A stretch of 64,000 nt of DNA from an uncultured Sphingomonadales bacterium (GTDB lineage: Bacteria; Pseudomonadota; Alphaproteobacteria; Sphingomonadales; Sphingomonadaceae), in NCBI GenBank assembly GCA_903832325.1, contig CAILBC010000012.1, positions 148,379 to 212,378 of the forward strand, given 5' to 3'. The notes below the pieces were generated by a model, which was not told the DNA's origin, ran no database searches, and saw only the letters and a list, made by a program, of their open reading frames with translations. Positions 20,042-29,312 of this stretch are shown here, one piece after another. Positions within the stretch are counted from its first letter, which is position 1. Each line of letters begins with the position of its first letter. Position numbers and translations under genes: made by a program.

Positions 20042-20929
20042 TCATCCCAGGCCGAGCAATGCGCGCGCCTGGCGCAGATGCGGCTGATCGATCATCCGGC
20101 CATCGATTTGCAGCGTGCCGGCGCCCGGGTTGGCGGAAAAGGCGGCCACGATTGCGCGCGCCTCGGCCAGGGCGGCGTCATCGGGGGCAAAGGCGCGGTT
20201 GATCACTGCAACTTGCGCCGGATGGATGGCCAGCATGCCGGCAAAGCCGTCGGCGGCGGCTTCGGATGCGGCCTGGGCCAGCCCGGCCTCGTCGCGAAAA
20301 TCGGCGTGGAGCGTTTCGATCGCCCAGCATTCCACGGCATGCGCCACCAGCAAAGTCTGTGCGCGCACCAGGCGGAAGGCATCGGTCCAGCGCCCGCGCG
20401 AATCGCGTTTGCGCGTCACGCCCAGCACCGCGCCCAGGTCTTCGGCGCCCCAGGTGATCCCAGCCAGGCGCGGCAGCGGGGCGTGGCAATAGGCCGGAAT
20501 GGTCACCGCCGCGCGCGCGGTCTCGCTGACCAGCGCGATCATGCGGATGTTTCCCGGCGGCAGGCCGTGTGCCTGTTCCAGCGCGCCGATCGCATCGCTG
20601 ATCTGCGCGATCTGCGCGGGCCCTTCGGCCTTTGGCACCATGATCCCGCCAAGGTTGGCCTGGCTCGCCGATGCCGCCACGATCGCGACCAGATCATCGT
20701 GCCACAGCCCGGTATCAACCGCGTTGATGCGCACCCATACCGGCTGGGCCGTGCGCGGTTCGCGGGCGAGCCAGTCGGCAGTCACTGCGCGGCCCTGGTC
20801 CTTTGCCCCGGGCGCCACCGCGTCTTCCAGATCGATGATCACCGCATCCGCGCCGGTTTCACGCGCTTTGGCCAGCTTGCGCGGGCTGTCGCCGGGTATG
20901 AACAGCCACGAACGCGGCGGAATGGTCAT
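20042..20929 (-). CDS. HpcH/HpaI aldolase / citrate lyase beta subunit family protein
   Basis: SWLFIPGDSPRKLAKARETGADAVIIDLEDAVAPGAKD; AGMLAIHPAQVAVIN. Confidence 0.9.
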   Translation of the reverse strand: MTIPPRSWLFIPGDSPRKLAKARETGADAVIIDLEDAVAPGAKDQGRAVTADWLAREPRTAQPVWVRINAVDTGLWHDDLVAIVAASASQANLGGIMVPKAEGPAQIAQISDAIGALEQAHGLPPGNIRMIALVSETARAAVTIPAYCHAPLPRLAGITWGAEDLGAVLGVTRKRDSRGRWTDAFRLVRAQTLLVAHAVECWAIETLHADFRDEAGLAQAASEAAADGFAGMLAIHPAQVAVINRAFAPDDAALAEARAIVAAFSANPGAGTLQIDGRMIDQPHLRQARALLGLG

Positions 20930-21005
20930 GGGCACTGCTTTCGCAAGATCGAGGGCCAAAAAGAGGGGCCGCCGCCCGCGCCAGACGGGCGGTGGCGATT
21001 CCCGC

Positions 21006-22115
21006 TTATGCCTCGGCAGCGGCCGCGGACAGCGCGGGATAATCGATATATCCCGCCTCGCCCGGGAAATACCACGATTGCGGGACATTCACATTGGGCG
21101 CAAATTCGGCGCCCACGCGGATGCGCTCCACCAGATCGGGGTTCGAGATGAACGGGCGGCCAAAGCTGATGGCGTCAGCGCGGCCCGAGGTTACATCGGC
21201 GGCGGCCTCGTCCGCGGTATAGTCGCTGTTGAGCACCAGCGGGCCGGTATAGATCGACCGGATCAGCGCATCCTGCTTGGGCACTTCGGTCGCGCCAAAG
21301 GTGCCGCCGGGGCCGGGCTGGCGCAATTCGAGAAAGCCGATCTGCAAGCCCTGGAGCACGCGCGCCGCTTCGCCAAAGATCGCGGCGGGATCGCTGTCAT
21401 CGGTGCCCTGCGAATCGCCATTGGGCGACAGCCGCACCGAAACGCGGTCCGCGCCCCAGATGGTGACCAGCCGCTCGGTCACTTCGCGCAGCAGCCGCGT
21501 GCGGTTTTCAACCGAGCCGCCGTAATCGTCATCGCGCAAGTTGGTGCCATTGCGCAGGAACTGGTCGATCAGATAGCCATTGGCAGCATGAAGCTGCACC
21601 CCGTCAAATCCGGCCTTTTTCGCGTTTTCGGCCGCATGGCCATAATCGTCGATCAGGCGGGGCATTTCGTCCAGCCGCAGCGCGCGCGCCGTCGCGTGGT
21701 CCTTGCGGCCTTCGGGGGTGTGCGCGTGGCCCGGTGCACGCGTGGCCGATGCCGAAACCGGCGGTTCACCATCGAGGAACCAGGGGTGCACGATGCGGCC
21801 CATATGCCACAGTTGCAGCACGATGCGCCCGCCGGCGGCGTGGACCGCCTCGGTCACCGGTTTCCACGCTTCGGTCTGCGCATCGGTCCAGATGCCGGGG
21901 GCGAACGGCCAGCCGGCGCCTTCGCGGCTGATCCCGGTGGCCTCGCTGATGATCAGGCCGGCGCTGGCGCGCTGGGCGTAATAGGTCTGCATGATCGCGG
22001 TCGGCACGCCATCGGCGCCGGCGCGGCCGCGCGTGAGCGGGGCCATGACAATGCGGTTGGGCGCGGCGATCGCGCCAAGCTGGATCGGCTGAAACAAGAC
22101 ATCGACCATGGACAT
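21006..22115 (-). CDS. Alkene reductase / NADH:flavin oxidoreductase (Old Yellow Enzyme family)
   Basis: LFQPIQLGAIAAPNRIVMAPLTRGRA, GVQLHAANGYLIDQFLRNGTN, ISFGRPFISNPDLVERI. Confidence 0.93.
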   Translation of the reverse strand: MSMVDVLFQPIQLGAIAAPNRIVMAPLTRGRAGADGVPTAIMQTYYAQRASAGLIISEATGISREGAGWPFAPGIWTDAQTEAWKPVTEAVHAAGGRIVLQLWHMGRIVHPWFLDGEPPVSASATRAPGHAHTPEGRKDHATARALRLDEMPRLIDDYGHAAENAKKAGFDGVQLHAANGYLIDQFLRNGTNLRDDDYGGSVENRTRLLREVTERLVTIWGADRVSVRLSPNGDSQGTDDSDPAAIFGEAARVLQGLQIGFLELRQPGPGGTFGATEVPKQDALIRSIYTGPLVLNSDYTADEAAADVTSGRADAISFGRPFISNPDLVERIRVGAEFAPNVNVPQSWYFPGEAGYIDYPALSAAAAEA

Positions 22116-22120
22116 GCTTT

Positions 22121-22154
22121 CTGCTGGAAGGGGGTGGCTGCTGGAAGGGGGTGA
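22121..22154. repeat. 17-bp tandem direct repeat x2 (CTGCTGGAAGGGGGTGR)
   Basis: Adjacent units at 22121 and 22138, in the 5' flank of the OYE gene. Confidence 0.9.
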
Positions 22155-22218
22155 ACCCGGATTGCCTGCGGCAAAACCGGTTTTCCTTTGCAACCAAGAT
22201 TAGGCACTGTCCGCCACC

Positions 22219-23145
22219 ATGACAACCGCGCCCCCCGCACAAAAATCTGCTGCTGCCCAAACCATTCCTTTGGCCAACCCGGCCGGGGGTTCCCTGAACC
22301 TGGCCTTTGCCGGGCTGCTGCTGGGCAATCTGGCGCTGGCGTTCGGGCCCTATTTCGTGCGGATTGCCGATTGCGGGCCGGTTTCGGCGGGGTTCTGGCG
22401 GCTGATTCTGCCGCTGCCGCTGCATGCCCTGCTGGCGCGGCGTGCCGGGCAACCGGTGTTTGGCCATTCGCGGGCGGTCATGGCGATGATCGCGCTGGCC
22501 GGTCTGGTATTCGGGCTCGATCTGGCGTCGTGGCATCTGGGCATCGGCCATACGCGGCTGGGCAATGCCACGCTGTTCGGCAATCTGGGCAGCATTTTCC
22601 TGATGCTGTGGGGTCTGGTCGTGGCGCACCGGCGGCCGCGCGCCAATGAACTCGCGGCGATTACCTGCGCGCTGGCAGGGGCGGCGATCCTGCTGGGCCG
22701 ATCGCTGGAAATCGCAACCGCCACGCTGGTCGGGGACTTGCTGTGCATCCTCGCCGGGATATTCTATTTCACCTATTTCCTGTTCCTGCGCGGGGTTCAG
22801 GGGTCGGTCGGCAGCTGGCCGCTGGTGTTCCACACCGGGGTTTTTGCCGCCCCGGTCATGCTTGCCTGCGCGCTGTTGATGGGCGAACCGGTCATCCCGC
22901 ACGTGTGGTGGCCGGTGCTGGGGCTTGCGCTGTGCAGCCAGGTTATCGGCCAGGGCCTGCTGGTGGCCGCGCTCACCCGGTTTTCACCCCTGGTGATCGG
23001 GCTGGCGCTGCTGACCCAGCCGGTGATTTCGGTGCTGGTCGGGCTGATTGCGTTTGGTGAACGGCCCACCGTGTTCGACGCCGCCGGCATGGTGCTGGTG
23101 TCGGCCGCGCTGGTGCTGGCGCGGGTCCGCGACGAACCCGCGTAA
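22219..23145 (+). CDS. DMT family (EamA) transporter
   Basis: Ten-TM-like hydrophobic protein, NATLFGNLGSIFLMLWG, AFGERPTVFDAAGMVLVSAALVLA. Confidence 0.85.
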   Translation: MTTAPPAQKSAAAQTIPLANPAGGSLNLAFAGLLLGNLALAFGPYFVRIADCGPVSAGFWRLILPLPLHALLARRAGQPVFGHSRAVMAMIALAGLVFGLDLASWHLGIGHTRLGNATLFGNLGSIFLMLWGLVVAHRRPRANELAAITCALAGAAILLGRSLEIATATLVGDLLCILAGIFYFTYFLFLRGVQGSVGSWPLVFHTGVFAAPVMLACALLMGEPVIPHVWWPVLGLALCSQVIGQGLLVAALTRFSPLVIGLALLTQPVISVLVGLIAFGERPTVFDAAGMVLVSAALVLARVRDEPA

Positions 23146-23158
23146 AGCGATTTTGCCG

Positions 23159-24145
23159 TCAACGCGGACCGAGATCGCCTTTGCCGACCGAACCCGATGC
23201 CATGTCCAGCATGGCGTCGAGGCTCTTTTTGGCGGCGAGCCGCAGATTTTCCTCGATATGCACCGCCGGCGTCAGGTCACGCAGCGCCAGATACAGCTTT
23301 TCCAGCGTGTTGAGCGCCATATAGGGGCAGATGTTGCAGTTGCAGTTGCCGTCGGCCCCGGGCGCGCCGATGAAGGTCTTGTCGGGCATCGACAGCTGCA
23401 TCTGGTGGATGATGTGCGGCTCTGTCGCCACGATCAGCGTCTGCGCCGGGGTGGACCGGGCATAGTTCAGGATGCCGGTGGTCGATCCTACATAATCGGC
23501 ATGATCGATGATATGCGGCGGGCATTCGGGGTGCGCCGCCACCGGCGCGGCGGGATGCTGTGCCTTCAGCTTGATCAGCTCGGTTTCGCTGAACGCTTCG
23601 TGCACGATGCACACCCCCGGCCACAGCAGCATGTCACGCCCGAACTTGCGGTTGAGATAGCCGCCCAGGTGCCGGTCGGGGCCAAAGATGATTTTCTGAT
23701 CCGCCGGAATGCGCGACAGGATCGTTTCGGCGCTGGAACTGGTGACGATGACGTCGGACAGCGCCTTCACCTCGGTCGAACAGTTGATGTAGGTCAGCGC
23801 GATGTGATCGGGGTGCGCCTCGCGGAATGCCTTGAACTTGTCGGGCGGGCACGAATCTTCCAGGCTGCACCCGGCATCCATGTCGGGCAGGATCACCACT
23901 TTGTCGGGGCTGAGGATCTTGGCGGTTTCGGCCATGAAGCGCACGCCGCAGAACGCGATGACATCGGCATCGGTGGCGGCCGCCTTGCGCGACAGTTCCA
24001 GCGAATCGCCGATGTAGTCGGCCAGATCCTGAATTTCCGGGCGCTGGTAATAATGCGCCAGGATCACCGCATTGCGGTCCTTGCGCAGCCGGTCGATTTC
24101 GGCGCGCAAGTCGAGGCCGGCAAGCGAGGTAGTCTGGACCGTCAT
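23159..24145 (-). CDS. nadA: Quinolinate synthase
   Basis: AHYYQRPEIQDLADYIGDSLELSR, DAGCSLEDSCPPDKF, HPECP, NCNICPYMALNTLEKL (cluster-ligand cysteines). Confidence 0.97.
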   Translation of the reverse strand: MTVQTTSLAGLDLRAEIDRLRKDRNAVILAHYYQRPEIQDLADYIGDSLELSRKAAATDADVIAFCGVRFMAETAKILSPDKVVILPDMDAGCSLEDSCPPDKFKAFREAHPDHIALTYINCSTEVKALSDVIVTSSSAETILSRIPADQKIIFGPDRHLGGYLNRKFGRDMLLWPGVCIVHEAFSETELIKLKAQHPAAPVAAHPECPPHIIDHADYVGSTTGILNYARSTPAQTLIVATEPHIIHQMQLSMPDKTFIGAPGADGNCNCNICPYMALNTLEKLYLALRDLTPAVHIEENLRLAAKKSLDAMLDMASGSVGKGDLGPR

Positions 24146-24181
24146 GGCACGATTTGTCCTGTCAGTTGGGCGCCGCCGGAC

Positions 24182-25183
24182 TTAGGCGCGCGCACCGCCG
24201 GGGGCAAGGGTCCAGCTTTGTGCAAGCCATGATTGGCCCAACGTTGCGGATTCCGGCCCGGAAACGCGGCCCTGGCGCTGCAGATCGATCAGATGCGCCA
24301 GCACCGACCGGCCCGCCGCGCCATGCAGCCGCGGATCGAGCCCTTTGTACATCGCCGCCACCAGGTCCGGGATGGTCAGCGGCGCGGATTCGTTCGCATT
24401 ATCGAGCAGAGTCACGATCTGGCGCTCGCGCTGGCGGCGGTGGCCGATCATGCCGCGCACAAACTGGCGCGGGTTGTCGATCTGTGGGCCGTGCGCCGGG
24501 TAATAGACGCGGTCTTCGCGGTCCTGCAGCAGCGCCAGGCTTTGCAGATAGGCGGCCATGTCGCCATCGGGGGGCGATACCACGCTGGTGGACCAGCCCA
24601 TCACGTGATCGCCGGTGAACAGCGCGCCGCTTTCGCCCAGCGCATAGCACAAATGGTTGCTGGTATGGCCGGGCGTGGCGACAGCGGTGATCGTCCAGCC
24701 ATCGCCCGCCAGCGTTTCGCCATGTTCGAGCACGCGGTCGGGCCGGTAATCGTGATCAAACGCGGCATCGGCGCGCGGGCCGTCATCATCGAGCGCCAGC
24801 GCCGCGCAGCCGATGATCGGCGCGCCGGTTGCCGCCTGCAACGCGCGCGACGCGGGGCTATGGTCGCGGTGGGTGTGGGTGCAGGTGATCGCGGCAATCC
24901 GCGCACTGCCCACTGCCGCCAGAATCGCCGCAACATGGCCATCGCCGCGTGTGTCGGCGTGGCCCTGCACGCCGGTATCCGCAGGACCAGACTCATTCGG
25001 GCCGGGATCGATGACCAGCACATCGCGGCCGGTGCCAACCACGTAGGTCTGCGTGCCGGTGAACGTATAGGGCGAAGGATTGGGGCCCAGAACCCGCCGC
25101 ACCAGCGGTTCGATCACAACCGCACGGCCCGTCGGCCAGGTGGACGGATCATGCGGATCTTCGCGCGGGACGGGCTGGGTCAT
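24182..25183 (-). CDS. MBL fold metallo-hydrolase (LACTB2-like)
   Basis: THTHRDHSPASRAL, ATPGHTSNHLCYAL, GDHVMGWSTSVVSPPDGDMAAYLQSL. Confidence 0.9.
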   Translation of the reverse strand: MTQPVPREDPHDPSTWPTGRAVVIEPLVRRVLGPNPSPYTFTGTQTYVVGTGRDVLVIDPGPNESGPADTGVQGHADTRGDGHVAAILAAVGSARIAAITCTHTHRDHSPASRALQAATGAPIIGCAALALDDDGPRADAAFDHDYRPDRVLEHGETLAGDGWTITAVATPGHTSNHLCYALGESGALFTGDHVMGWSTSVVSPPDGDMAAYLQSLALLQDREDRVYYPAHGPQIDNPRQFVRGMIGHRRQRERQIVTLLDNANESAPLTIPDLVAAMYKGLDPRLHGAAGRSVLAHLIDLQRQGRVSGPESATLGQSWLAQSWTLAPGGARA

Positions 25184-25257
25184 GGTGCCAAGATGGGGCC
25201 TTGCGCGGCGCAACGCAACGGCCACGCGCGCAATGCCCCCTTTTCACCCTTTCGGCC

Positions 25258-25794
25258 TCAGTGGGCGCACGCGGCCTGTGCCAGGCGGTTGCGCAACCGC
25301 TCGATCGCGCCCGAAGCGGCCGCGCCGCTGCCGCGCCAGGCCATTTCCAGCCGCTGGATGCGCGCATAAAGTCGTTCGCTCTGCACCACGAGATCGGCCA
25401 GATCATCGGGCAGCCGGCGCACGATTGCCGGGTCGCTGACGGGAAAATGGCTGATCAGCCGGCCATGGCGGCGCAATTGCACGGTGCTGATCTGCCCGGC
25501 AAACCAGGCACGGTGATTCAGCAGCCAGGCCAGGCAATGCATCACGCGGGTGGTGGTGCGCAGCGCTTCGCAGGCCAGTTCAACATCGTCGGGCGTTTCG
25601 GCCGGGTGCTGCGCGGCAAGGCGCACCGGCTCGGCCGCGGCGCCTTGTTCCACGCCCCAGTGCCCCGCAGCGCCGGCGCGCATTTCGTCAAACCCGGCGC
25701 GCGCGGCATCGGCCAGCACGAGCGCCTCGGTATACAGCGCTTCGACCACGCGCGGATTGATGTTTGCCACCCCGTTCATCACGATCAACGGCAT
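25258..25794 (-). CDS. DUF1465 family protein, RcdA-like (regulator of CtrA degradation)
   Basis: INPRVVEALYTEALVLADAARAGFDEM; DUF1465 is the family of Caulobacter RcdA. Confidence 0.7.
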   Translation of the reverse strand: MPLIVMNGVANINPRVVEALYTEALVLADAARAGFDEMRAGAAGHWGVEQGAAAEPVRLAAQHPAETPDDVELACEALRTTTRVMHCLAWLLNHRAWFAGQISTVQLRRHGRLISHFPVSDPAIVRRLPDDLADLVVQSERLYARIQRLEMAWRGSGAAASGAIERLRNRLAQAACAH

Positions 25795-25910
25795 AGCGGT
25801 GCAATTGGCCCGGGCTCAACCGGTCCGATACGGACCATTGTTGCCCTGTCTCGCATTGGTACGGGTCAGGATCGCGGGAATGCGCCGCGCCGGGGCAAAA
25901 AACCCTGCGA

Positions 25911-26108
25911 TTACGCGATGATGTCGGGAATCAGGTGGTCTTCGATCAGCGAAATCTGATCTTTCAACCGCAATTTCCGCTTTTTCAGCCGGGCCACCTG
26001 CAACTGGTCGCTGATGCCTGCGGAAGTCAACGCATCGATCGCGGCATCAAGATCGCGATGTTCCAGCCGCAGCCCCGCCAGCCGCTTGCGCATTTCGTCT
26101 TCGGTCAC
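25911..26108 (-). CDS. YdcH/DUF465 family small protein
   Basis: LRLEHRDLDAAIDAL...QVARLKKRKLRLKDQISLIEDHLIPDI; GTG start 26108 or ATG 26093. Confidence 0.8.
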   Translation of the reverse strand: MTEDEMRKRLAGLRLEHRDLDAAIDALTSAGISDQLQVARLKKRKLRLKDQISLIEDHLIPDIIA

Positions 26109-26500
26109 CCCGGGCCCACCCCTTCGGGCGTGATGCGCCGGCCGGTTGATCGGCCATGGCATCGCGCCCTGCTTGCGCAGTTGATCGGTCCGGCAATCGC
26201 AGTCCTGCCGCGCGCACCGCCCCGGACCGGATGGCAATGCACGGGGGTGCGCGCAAGGCCCGGGCTGGCAGGGGGGCATTGACAGAACCTTGCGGCCTGG
26301 CCTGCAAACACTGCGTACCGACGCGACACCGCTTGCAAGATACGGCGATTGTGGGACCATGACAACGCGCCCGGTGAAGGTTCGTCCCCAAGGGGCTTGC
26401 GAGTCGGCAAGTTCCATGTGCGGACCAGGGTGCAATCAGCGCCCTGCCGGCGCGTGCCGGCGGGGATAGGACCGACACTTTCCTGTTCAGGAGACTGTGG

Positions 26501-26659
26501 ATGGAATCTTCGCACGTGAGCGCATTGCAAACCAAGCATGCCGGGCTGGAACGCCGCATTGCCGAGGAACGGGCACGACCATCGCCCAACGATGTCCTGC
26601 TCAAGGAGTTGAAACGCCGCAAGCTGAAGATCAAGGAAGAGCTGTCCCAACCTCACTGA
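26501..26659 (+). CDS. YdcH/DUF465 family small protein (52 aa, absent from the supplied ORF track)
   Basis: Translated by hand: MESSHVSALQTKHAGLERRIAEERARPSPNDVLLKELKRRKLKIKEELSQPH*. Confidence 0.75.
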   Translation: MESSHVSALQTKHAGLERRIAEERARPSPNDVLLKELKRRKLKIKEELSQPH

Positions 26660-26868
26660 TTCGACCGTACTGATTTGGCCACATCAGGCGATGAGCCTGC
26701 GCGGCGCTTGAGCGTTGCTGATGACTGTGTTGAAGCTTTCGACAACAAAGTCATCACGCTCCAGACCGGCTGTTTGTGCCGTGGCGCTTTCGTCTTGCGG
26801 GGCGCCCGGTACTTGCCACTCCCCGCAAACGGGCAACCGCTTGCAAAACGCGTCTCTTGCGCTAGGCC

Positions 26869-29154
26869 ATGGCAATGCCTCCGCAGACCGCCGCCGTCGC
26901 CGCCCGGGCGATCCTGACTTCGCTGCATGACATCATGGCATCGCGCAGTGGCGCGCAGGCCAAGCTGAACCATGTCGTCGAAGTTATCGGTGAAAAGCTC
27001 GATAGCGAAGTCTGCTCGATCTATCTGCTGCGCGAAGGCATGCTCGAACTGTTTGCCACGCGCGGGCTGAACCAGCAGGCGGTGCACGTAACGCGGATGG
27101 CCGTGGGCGAAGGCCTGGTCGGCACGATTGCCGCCAATATCGAAACGCTGAACCTTGCCGAGGCGGCGTCGCATCCCGATTTCGCGTTCCGCCCCGAAAC
27201 CGGCGAAGAAAAATTCCATTCGTTTGCCGGGGTCCCGATCGTGCGGCGCCAGCGCGCGGTGGGCGTGGTTGCGGTCCAGCATGTCGAACCGCGCCGCTAT
27301 GAAGAAGTCGAGATCGAGGCGCTGCAGACCGTGGCAATGGTGCTGTCCGAACTGATCGCCAATGCCGGGCTGATCGATGAAGACGATACGCTCGGGTCGG
27401 GCGCGCACATGACGGGGCCCGAACGGCTGCAGGGCATGGCGCTGGTCAAGGGGATCGCGATCGGCACGGCGGTGTTCCACCAGCCACGCGTGACCATCGA
27501 ACAAGTCGTTGCCGACGATATCGAGGCCGAACGCCAGCGCGTCTATCTGGCGTTCGACAAGATGCGCGAACAGATCGACCGCATGGCCAGCCAGGCCGAA
27601 TTCGGCGCGGGGGGCGAGCACGAGGAAGTGCTCCAGACCTACAAGATGTTCGCCTATGACGAAGGCTGGGGCCGGCGCATCAACGAAGCGATCGATTCCG
27701 GGCTTACTGCCGAGGCGGCGATCGAGCGGGTGCAACAGCGCACCCGGATGCGCATGCGCCAGATCGACGATCCGCTGCTCGCCGATCGCATGCACGATCT
27801 TGAGGATCTTTCGAACCGCCTGCTGCGCATCGTGTCAGGCCAGCTTGGCACCGCGGCCAGCCTGGGGCTGAAGGGCGATGCGGTGCTGGTGGCGCGCAAT
27901 CTGGGGCCGGCGGAACTGCTGGAATACGATCGCCGGCGGTTGAAGGGCGTAATTCTGGAAGAAGGTTCGCTGACCGCGCATGTCGTGATCGTGGCGCGAG
28001 CGATGGGCATTCCGGTGATCGGGCGCCTGCAGGGCCTGCGCGGAAAGCTGCGCGAAGGCGACCAGTTGCTGGTCGATGGCGATCGCGGCGTGGTCGATGT
28101 GCGCCCTGCGCCCAGCATGATCGAAGCGTTCGAGGCACGCTTTGCCAAAAACCGCGAGCGCCAGGCGCATTATGCAGCGATGCGCGCGGTCGAGCCGGTT
28201 TCGCGCGACGGCAAGCGGGTGACGGTGATGATCAACGCCGGCCTGCGCGATGACATGCCGATGCTGAATCTGACCGGGGCCGACGGGATCGGGTTGTTCC
28301 GCACCGAATTCCAGTTTCTGGTTTCGGCCACTTTGCCCGCGCGCGAACGGCAGACGCGGCTCTATCGCGATGTGCTCGATGCCGCGGGCGACCGGCCGGT
28401 GGTGTTTCGCACGGTCGATATCGGCGGCGACAAAGTGCTGCCCTATCTGCGCCAGGACGAAGGCGCGCTGGAAGAAAACCCGGCGATGGGCTGGCGCGCG
28501 CTGCGGGTTGCGCTGGAACGCGACGGCCTGATGAAAGTGCAGGCGCGCGCGCTGCTGGAGGCCGCGGCCGGGCGCACGCTCAACGTGATGTTCCCGATGG
28601 TGACCGAACCGTGGGAATTCGACGCGGCCAAGGCAGTGTTCGAAAGCCAGCTCGCCTTTTTGAAACGGCAGAAGAAATCGCTGCCCGATGCCATCCGCTA
28701 TGGCGCTATGGTCGAGGTGCCGGCGATTGCCGAATGGCTGGATGTGCTGGCCCCGCGCCTTTCGTTCCTGTCGATCGGCACCAACGATCTCACGCAGTTC
28801 CTGTTTGCGGCCGATCGCGGCCATCCCAAGCTGGCCGAACGCTATGACTGGGTTTCGCCGGCGATCCTGCGCTTCCTCAATCGCGTGGTGCGCACGGTTG
28901 CACCCCACGGCACCGATATCACCGTGTGCGGCGAAATGGGCGGGCGCCGGCTTGAAGCGCTGGCGCTGCTGGGCCTTGGCATCAATCGCCTGTCGATCAC
29001 CCCGGCGGCGGTAGGCCCGATCAAGGAGCTCGTCAGCCAGGTCGATCTTGGCGAAATTCGCGCGGCAATGGCCGACTGGCTGGCCCATCCGCCGGAAAAC
29101 ATGCGCGCCGTGCTGACCGAATGGGCCATGCGCCACGGCATCGATTGCGATTGA
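26869..29154 (+). CDS. ptsP: Phosphoenolpyruvate-protein phosphotransferase, nitrogen PTS EI (GAF domain)
   Basis: N-terminal GAF; SLTAHVVIVARAMGIPVIG; GIGLFRTEFQFL; LSIGTNDLTQFLFAADR; VCGEMGG. Confidence 0.95.
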   Translation: MAMPPQTAAVAARAILTSLHDIMASRSGAQAKLNHVVEVIGEKLDSEVCSIYLLREGMLELFATRGLNQQAVHVTRMAVGEGLVGTIAANIETLNLAEAASHPDFAFRPETGEEKFHSFAGVPIVRRQRAVGVVAVQHVEPRRYEEVEIEALQTVAMVLSELIANAGLIDEDDTLGSGAHMTGPERLQGMALVKGIAIGTAVFHQPRVTIEQVVADDIEAERQRVYLAFDKMREQIDRMASQAEFGAGGEHEEVLQTYKMFAYDEGWGRRINEAIDSGLTAEAAIERVQQRTRMRMRQIDDPLLADRMHDLEDLSNRLLRIVSGQLGTAASLGLKGDAVLVARNLGPAELLEYDRRRLKGVILEEGSLTAHVVIVARAMGIPVIGRLQGLRGKLREGDQLLVDGDRGVVDVRPAPSMIEAFEARFAKNRERQAHYAAMRAVEPVSRDGKRVTVMINAGLRDDMPMLNLTGADGIGLFRTEFQFLVSATLPARERQTRLYRDVLDAAGDRPVVFRTVDIGGDKVLPYLRQDEGALEENPAMGWRALRVALERDGLMKVQARALLEAAAGRTLNVMFPMVTEPWEFDAAKAVFESQLAFLKRQKKSLPDAIRYGAMVEVPAIAEWLDVLAPRLSFLSIGTNDLTQFLFAADRGHPKLAERYDWVSPAILRFLNRVVRTVAPHGTDITVCGEMGGRRLEALALLGLGINRLSITPAAVGPIKELVSQVDLGEIRAAMADWLAHPPENMRAVLTEWAMRHGIDCD

Positions 29155-29312
29155 AGCCCGGCGTTGGCGGGCTTTGGGGTCCGCCGGGCGCGAAGCGAGC
29201 CCCGCACGGCGCAAAAGTCGGCTTTTTTGGCGCGAATCCCGTTGACATTCTTATGATTGCAACCAAGCCTTTCTAAGGGGAATCCCATTCGCTCAAGGGT
29301 TGCTAAAACATA

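Noticed and set aside
29242-29270. TTGACA-containing promoter upstream of the RodZ-like gene
   Set aside because: A TTGACA hexamer is present but no convincing -10 box at proper spacing; not enough to call.
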